A program made the position numbers and the translations under genes. From positions 1 to 17,786 of the forward strand of contig JAIRPZ010000020.1 in NCBI GenBank assembly GCA_031256755.1: a stretch of 17,786 nucleotides of DNA, in the 5' to 3' direction. Positions within the stretch are counted from its first letter, which is position 1, and every line of letters begins with the position of its first letter. The DNA is from Planctomycetaceae bacterium (GTDB lineage: Bacteria; Planctomycetota; Planctomycetia; Pirellulales; Thermoguttaceae). This document shows positions 14,258-17,786 of the stretch, one piece after another. The notes beneath the pieces are model-generated. The model worked only from the letters and a program-made list of their open reading frames with translations. It did no database searches and had not been told where the DNA came from.

Positions 14258-15784
14258 TTATGCAACGCGGCGGTGCGGAAATGCAAGCGTTTGCGGCATC
14301 GGAATCACCATTTTTTCCGGCGGACGGCGCGTCGTCAGATATTTTTGCAAATCCTCTTCAATCGGAGCGAAGAACGTCTGCCAACCCGAACCCCGTGGCT
14401 GCCGATACACCCGCACCGCCGGATGCCAAAGCGAGTTCGTCTGATCAGCAGACAAACTCCCGCCGCACGCCGCTCCGATATTATGCCGCCAATCAGCCCT
14501 CTCCGGCAGCAAAAGCCACGTGCGAACCCCAAGCGCACCGGCAAGGTGAGCTATATAACCCGGCGGCGTAATCACTAAATCCAATGCGGTCAGCAATGCC
14601 GCCATCGAATCAAGGTTATACTTAAATGCATCAGGAAAGAAATGCGGCAGACAGGCAGCCGATGCCGTGCGGAATCCGCCCGCGGCTGCCAAATCGTTTT
14701 GATGCTGTCCATGCTGCAAATTGACCCATGCTGCTTCCGGGTGCCGGCGCATCATTGCGGCGATCTCACGAACAGGCAGCGAGGTTTGCGGCACCGATTC
14801 ATCCGTCCACATTCCCTGCCAGAGAATACCGATTTTTCGGGCATCGCCCAGTTCTGCAAGACGGTTCGACCATTTTTCGACAAGATTTCTGTCCGGGACA
14901 AGATACGCTTTTCGTAACGGAAAATCGCTGATCTGCTGCCGGAAATGCCGGGGTAAACTGCCGAAGGCAATCTGCGAATCAAGTTTCAAGCCCCAAGGAT
15001 TTTTGTCCGGTTCGACATAATCATCCGCAAGCGGCACGAATACGGCACGCGGAAATGAACGTTTGAACAAATCATGCAGAGACCCTTCACACTCGACAAC
15101 GCAGTGATCGACCGTATCGATCAAATCCGGCAGACAAGAAGCAAACATCAATTCTGCCCCGATTCCTTCTTCAGAATACGCAAGAACAGAAGCGGCGGAC
15201 GAAAACGAATTTTCTCTTCCGGTTTTGTACGGTTTGCCGTCTGCAAACGCCCAAACCGGTAAATGATGCCGTTCCCAGTTTCCAAGCGATGCGGCCAAAC
15301 GGAATTCCATGGCCTCCCAGCCCTCCGCAAGGCGACCGAGTGCAAGCAGCGTTTTTCCGTAACCGTGAATTGCCTGCGGATATTCCAATCCGACCGGCAG
15401 GAGACGCTGATAATACGGCACGGATTCTTCGTACCGTTCCGCTTTCCGCAGCGATTCCGCCAGATACATCGGAATTTCGGGGGTGATTTTATCGAGGGAG
15501 TCCGCTGTTTTCAAGAATTCGGCGGCTTTTTCGTACTGATGAAGATGTTCCGAAAAGATGAAGCCGAGTGTGAGCCAAACGGACGGATTTTCCGGCTGTA
15601 CAGCGGATAATTTGCGGAATTTGTCGGCGGCTTCAGCGTAATGTTCGAGTGAAAAGTGGAGTTGCCCCAGCGGAAGCAGCACTTGGGGATCGTTTGGAGC
15701 CATTCGTTCCGCTTCGGTCAGTATTTGCAGGACTTCTTCGGGGGACGCAGAAGGGACTTCGTGATGTATTTCGCCGGAAAACAT
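14258..15784 (-). CDS. TPR protein with glycosyltransferase-like C-terminal half
   Basis: This 508-residue protein has about four tetratricopeptide repeats in its first 170 residues (for example AERMAPNDPQVLLPLGQLHF, then YEKAAEFLKTADSLDK, then YEESVPYYQRLLPVGLEYPQ). A linker leads to a C-terminal alpha/beta half containing KIGILWQGMW, AWVNLQHGQHQNDLAAAGG, LDLVITPPGYIAHLAGALGVRTWLLLPE (as adjacent landmarks) and SLWHPAVRVYRQPRGSGW. The last parts match the nucleotide-sugar side of GT-B/GT9-like domains, as in TPR-OGT-like proteins. Family members are thought to glycosylate proteins or surface polymers, but no substrate can be read here. The protein appears cytoplasmic, with no signal peptide. 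The ATG at 15784 is the first in frame after a stop; no ribosome site is seen. A short 207-base gap separates it from mutS downstream. Confidence 0.8.
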   Translation of the reverse strand: MFSGEIHHEVPSASPEEVLQILTEAERMAPNDPQVLLPLGQLHFSLEHYAEAADKFRKLSAVQPENPSVWLTLGFIFSEHLHQYEKAAEFLKTADSLDKITPEIPMYLAESLRKAERYEESVPYYQRLLPVGLEYPQAIHGYGKTLLALGRLAEGWEAMEFRLAASLGNWERHHLPVWAFADGKPYKTGRENSFSSAASVLAYSEEGIGAELMFASCLPDLIDTVDHCVVECEGSLHDLFKRSFPRAVFVPLADDYVEPDKNPWGLKLDSQIAFGSLPRHFRQQISDFPLRKAYLVPDRNLVEKWSNRLAELGDARKIGILWQGMWTDESVPQTSLPVREIAAMMRRHPEAAWVNLQHGQHQNDLAAAGGFRTASAACLPHFFPDAFKYNLDSMAALLTALDLVITPPGYIAHLAGALGVRTWLLLPERADWRHNIGAACGGSLSADQTNSLWHPAVRVYRQPRGSGWQTFFAPIEEDLQKYLTTRRPPEKMVIPMPQTLAFPHRRVA

Positions 15785-15786
15785 AG

Positions 15787-16062
15787 GACATCGGGGGAGG
15801 AAAAAGTAGCAAATCCGCTGTCATTGACATCGGCAGAGTAATCGGAAAAATTGACAAAATCCTCAAAAACACCAAATTGATGCAGAATATCTCTAGGCGA
15901 AAGAGTAAAAGAGAAAAAATAGAAAAACGTTGGTTTCCGAGCAAGGAGGATTGGAGTGAAACAATCTACGGGGATTTTGATGAAAAAATAAAACATTTAT
16001 ACGAGATAGGCTGGCAAATCTGTCAAAAAAATGGAAATAATTTTATACCATATTGGCATTAA
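15787..16062 (+). pseudogene. AT-rich reading frame without start codon, possible gene remnant
   Basis: The frame is open from 15787 (after a TAG) to a TAA at 16060-16062, 91 codons, and reads like protein, with KRWFPSKEDWSETIYGDFDE and KIKHLYEIGWQICQK. The first ATG is at 15880 (60 residues); upstream codons still look protein-like but have no usual start, so this may be the tail of a truncated gene. An excellent ribosome site, AAGGAGG at 15943-15949, lies inside it but serves only an 11-codon frame (GTG 15956). The base composition is far richer in A+T than the neighbouring genes. The opposite strand is also open here. I do not recognise the family. Confidence 0.35.
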
Positions 16063-16186
16063 ATTCCCTGAATGTTGTATCGTTATTCATCCTTTTTCCC
16101 TTCACATTTCACTTACCATTGCAGCCATTGGTTTTATTTTATTCTTAGCAAAAATCAAAAAGTCCAAATTATTTATAGAATCTTGA
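16031..16186 (+). CDS. Possible small membrane protein, 51 aa (or tail of the preceding frame)
   Basis: An ATG at 16031 opens 51 codons encoding MEIILYHIGIKFPECCIV and a hydrophobic helix, ISLTIAAIGFILFLA, followed by KIKKSK, the pattern of a small single-pass protein. It overlaps the end of the frame at 15787-16062 by 32 bases. The two frames meet in a run of seven A (16025-16031). Removing one A would join them into one reading frame, so this may instead be the C-terminus of a frameshifted gene. There is no ribosome site right before the ATG. The GC content over 16021-16200 is about 29% by my count. Confidence 0.3.
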   Translation: MEIILYHIGIKFPECCIVIHPFSLHISLTIAAIGFILFLAKIKKSKLFIES

Positions 16187-16210
16187 CAACCATTATCGCT
16201 GCAATCCGGG

Positions 16211-16247
16211 GATATGGGGAGTATTGGTATATTACTTATCCCATATC
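16211..16247. repeat. Perfect 8-bp inverted repeat in the AT-rich island
   Basis: GATATGGG (16211-16218) and CCCATATC (16240-16247) are perfect inverse copies, with an inner AGTA/TACT pair (16220-16223 and 16233-16236). Neither strand has a T-run after it. It could be a binding site or a stem in an RNA; role unknown. Confidence 0.45.
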
Positions 16248-16303
16248 GCAATAAAATGTGTATGAAGGAGAGGATTTGTTCCGTTTCGGGCGGGAAGTAA
16301 ACA

Positions 16304-17146
16304 TCAGCCGATTTTCGCTTTCAGTTCTTCAATCAGTTCAACCGCCTGTCCGATTTCGGCTTTTTGCCGTTCCGGTTCGGCGGGAATTTCCCGTTCTATC
16401 GTCAATGCTCCCGTGTAGCCGATTTCAAACAGCGTCCGCAGAAACTTCTCTGCATCCACCTGTCCCTGCCCAAACGGGACTTCGCAGCCCCAATCCACAC
16501 CGGGTTTGCCGGTCGTTGCCGTTGCGTCTTTGCAATGCACGCCCCGAACAAATTGACCGACACTTTTTAACGCCCCTATCGGATCGCCGATACCGTACAA
16601 AATCAGATTTGCCGGATCAAAATTGATGAACAAATTGTCCGCACCGACATTCATTATGAACGCAAGCAGCGAATCAGCAGATTCCTGACCGGTTTCCAAA
16701 TGGAGAGATTGCCCGTTTTTTTTAAGATGAGCCGTCAAGTCCTGAATGGTTTTGACCGCCGCTTTATAATCCGCGGAATTTTGATCGTGCGGCACGAAAC
16801 CGATGTGCGATCCGATGGCGGAAACGCCGAGTTTCGCCGCAAAATCAGCAATGTCGCAGGATTCCGTCAATCGGGCTTGCCGGGTCGCGGGGGGAATGAA
16901 ACCGACTGTTTCAGCAGTTCGGGCAATCGTTTCATACGTTTCCCCTTCAAAGCCGAGAAAAACGGTTGTGACGGTTATGCCAAGATTATTGAGTTTTTTG
17001 GAAAATGCTTGAGCGTTGGCATCGGTTCGGCTCTGTTTCGCCGGTGTGTGCAGTTGGATTGTTTTAATGCCGAGTTCGTGAGCGACTTCGAGCCGGACAC
17101 CAAGTCCTGCGTCGATACTTGCAAATACGCCGATAGGATTATTCAT
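16304..17146 (-). CDS. Sugar phosphate isomerase/epimerase (xylose-isomerase-like TIM barrel)
   Basis: This 280-residue protein has the AP-endonuclease-2/xylose-isomerase TIM-barrel pattern. Likely metal ligands sit at the usual strand ends: E151 in HLETGQE, D177 in INFDPANL, H204 in GVHCKDA and E251 in LTIERE. SHIGFVPH (113-120) adds a conserved His. GCEVPFGQG near residue 225 is a common active-site loop. Family members isomerise or epimerise sugars and inositols with a divalent metal in the cytosol; the exact substrate is unknown. In planctomycetes they often work with Gfo/Idh/MocA dehydrogenases, one of which is in this window, though about 10 kb away. There is no signal peptide. The start is the only good ATG and has its own promoter; no clear ribosome site is visible. 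Confidence 0.88.
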   Translation of the reverse strand: MNNPIGVFASIDAGLGVRLEVAHELGIKTIQLHTPAKQSRTDANAQAFSKKLNNLGITVTTVFLGFEGETYETIARTAETVGFIPPATRQARLTESCDIADFAAKLGVSAIGSHIGFVPHDQNSADYKAAVKTIQDLTAHLKKNGQSLHLETGQESADSLLAFIMNVGADNLFINFDPANLILYGIGDPIGALKSVGQFVRGVHCKDATATTGKPGVDWGCEVPFGQGQVDAEKFLRTLFEIGYTGALTIEREIPAEPERQKAEIGQAVELIEELKAKIG

Positions 17147-17178
17147 AAGGAATGGAATACAAAAAGAGACCTGCGGTT

Positions 17179-17207
17179 ATTGTTAACGATTTACCGGCAA
17201 TTGTCAA
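17179..17207 (-). promoter_or_regulatory. Promoter for the sugar phosphate isomerase
   Basis: On the minus strand: TTGACA (17207-17202), a 17-base spacer and AACAAT (17184-17179). The -35 is perfect but the -10 is weak. A second TTGACA lies directly upstream as a tandem GTTGACA repeat. The ATG is 33 bases downstream. Confidence 0.45.
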
Positions 17208-17210
17208 CTG

Positions 17211-17320
17211 TCAACGCCGCCGATCCGTTGCCTGCCTTCCAAATGCCCAGTCCGCTTCTTGAAGTGATTTATCAATATCATCGGGATTATATTTTTCAGG
17301 TGAAGATAAACAACAAGAAA
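17211..17320 (-). pseudogene. Orphan C-terminal gene fragment
   Basis: The end of a minus-strand frame reads SSPEKYNPDDIDKSLQEADW and then AFGRQATDRRR before a TGA at 17213-17211. It looks like the tail of a real protein, while the same frame further upstream (to 17681) is unnatural and crosses the MITE-like element. Probably a remnant whose 5' part is gone. Family not recognised. Confidence 0.3.
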
Positions 17321-17342
17321 ACGCCGGAACAGTTCCCGTTAA

Positions 17343-17498
17343 TTTTTTTCCAGCGTGAAACAGCGGGAACCGGACGACAAACACGTTTTTCGGAGTACGG
17401 CGTTGGGGGAGGTTTGGACGTTCCTGACGGGAATGGCGGGAACAGTTGTGCGTCTGACGAAGAAGGATCGTACTTTGCGGGAAGTGGAGAACGATTGA
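17343..17498 (+). pseudogene. Orphan gene fragment on the plus strand
   Basis: Between a TAA (17340-17342) and a TGA (17496-17498) the frame reads REPDDKHVFRSTALGEVWTF, then LTGMAGTVVRLTKKDRTLREVEND. This is convincing protein sequence but has no usual start, apart from a GTG at 17355 without a ribosome site. It is likely the C-terminal remnant of a lost gene. Family not recognised. Confidence 0.35.
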
Positions 17499-17536
17499 GA
17501 GCAAAACCTCAAAATGCTCGCCAAATGTAATACTCC

Positions 17537-17666
17537 GCAACGGACTCACGTCACCTGCAAAGTCGGTTTTTTGCTGTAAAAGGTCGTGAAAGCACCTTCC
17601 TAAATTGCCTGTATTGCCTAATATTTTGTGAGTTTTAGGACTTTGCAGGGGACGTGGCAACGGACT
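17537..17666. mobile_element. 110-bp MITE-like element with 10-bp target duplication
   Basis: The element spans 17547-17656. Its ends are 18-bp inverted repeats differing at one base: CACGTCACCTGCAAAGTC (17547-17564) and, on the opposite strand, CACGTCCCCTGCAAAGTC (17656-17639). It is flanked on both sides by a perfect direct repeat, GCAACGGACT (17537-17546 and 17657-17666), as expected for a target site duplication. It is too short to encode a transposase, so it would be a non-autonomous element moved in trans. It also contains CCTAAA/TTTAGG (17599-17604 and 17634-17639) as an inner pair. The transposase family is not identified; a 10-bp duplication fits, for example, IS4- or ISAs1-type enzymes. 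Confidence 0.8.
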
Positions 17667-17674
17667 GCGGTTCC

Positions 17675-17702
17675 TTGACAAACCGGACGAAAAACAGATA
17701 AT
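17675..17702 (+). promoter_or_regulatory. Promoter for the gnd-like gene
   Basis: TTGACA (17675-17680), a 16-base spacer and GATAAT (17697-17702). The ATG lies 45 bases further. The -35 begins only eight bases after the target duplication of the MITE-like element. Confidence 0.6.
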
Positions 17703-17747
17703 AATGTTTCCTTTTCAATTTTTAGAATTCAAATCTTTAGAAAATCC

Positions 17748-17786
17748 ATGAGCGGAAATTACGACATCGGTTTAATGGGACTTGCC
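17748..17786 (+). CDS. gnd: Probable 6-phosphogluconate dehydrogenase, N-terminal 13 codons (cut by window edge)
   Basis: The frame MSGNYDIGLMGLA runs off the window. It matches the start of decarboxylating 6-phosphogluconate dehydrogenases, which begin with a short lead-in and then the NADP-binding strand and loop (IGLMGLAVMG type). The enzyme makes ribulose-5-phosphate in the pentose phosphate pathway. A good promoter lies upstream, but no strong ribosome site is visible. The call depends on only 13 residues, so another Rossmann dehydrogenase is possible. Confidence 0.6.
   Translation, partial: MSGNYDIGLMGLA

Noticed and set aside
15943..15991. Ideal AAGGAGG ribosome site six bases before a GTG
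   Set aside because: The frame is only 11 codons (VKQSTGILMKK); probably chance inside an AT-rich remnant, though a leader peptide cannot be excluded.
16700..17530. A 276-codon plus-strand frame overlapping the isomerase gene
   Set aside because: Its first part is the antisense of the clear sugar phosphate isomerase, and the rest crosses noncoding and remnant DNA; no family resemblance.

Overview
The window looks like chromosomal DNA of a Planctomycetota bacterium (inference, perhaps a Pirellulales/Thermoguttaceae-like lineage). The support is the mix of genes: a Tat-exported Gfo/Idh/MocA oxidoreductase, a sugar phosphate isomerase/epimerase, a TPR protein with a glycosyltransferase-like C-terminal half, a MotA/ExbB protein with two coiled-coil partners, and a C-terminal piece of an Rpn-type PD-(D/E)XK nuclease. 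Genes are mostly single units on both strands, Shine-Dalgarno sequences are usually weak, and several sigma70-like promoters can be read.

Layout: 1-228 is the 3' end of an Rpn/transposase-like gene. 270-2961 is a compact three-gene operon encoding a MotA/TolQ/ExbB channel protein and two single-pass coiled-coil proteins, each with an aspartate at the start of its membrane helix. This is the best candidate for an undescribed system: a Zorya/Mot/Exb-like ion-driven motor with two different B subunits. A convergent gene (2976-4595) encodes a 539-aa membrane-anchored protein of unknown function. Then come a Tat-dependent oxidoreductase (5095-6399), cysC (6592-7239), a YchF-like GTPase (7333-8379) and asd (8509-9528). 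On the minus strand follow a sugar transferase (9588-10628), a decayed small membrane-protein gene (10716-11206), mutS with a clear terminator (11396-14050), a TPR/glycosyltransferase-like protein (14258-15784) and a sugar phosphate isomerase (16304-17146). The window ends in the first 13 codons of a gnd-like gene.

Three stretches hold non-ordinary DNA. 10716-11206 is a small gene broken by a stop and frameshifts. 15787-16260 is an AT-rich island with two overlapping small reading frames that could be one frameshifted gene. 17147-17747 holds two orphan gene fragments and a 110-bp MITE-like element with 18-bp terminal inverted repeats and a perfect 10-bp target duplication, sitting just upstream of the gnd promoter.

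Apart from the motor operon, the genes do not form one pathway. They cover amino-acid biosynthesis (asd), sulfate activation (cysC), DNA repair (mutS), surface polysaccharide (sugar transferase) and sugar metabolism. All family calls are from reading the sequence; no database search was run.
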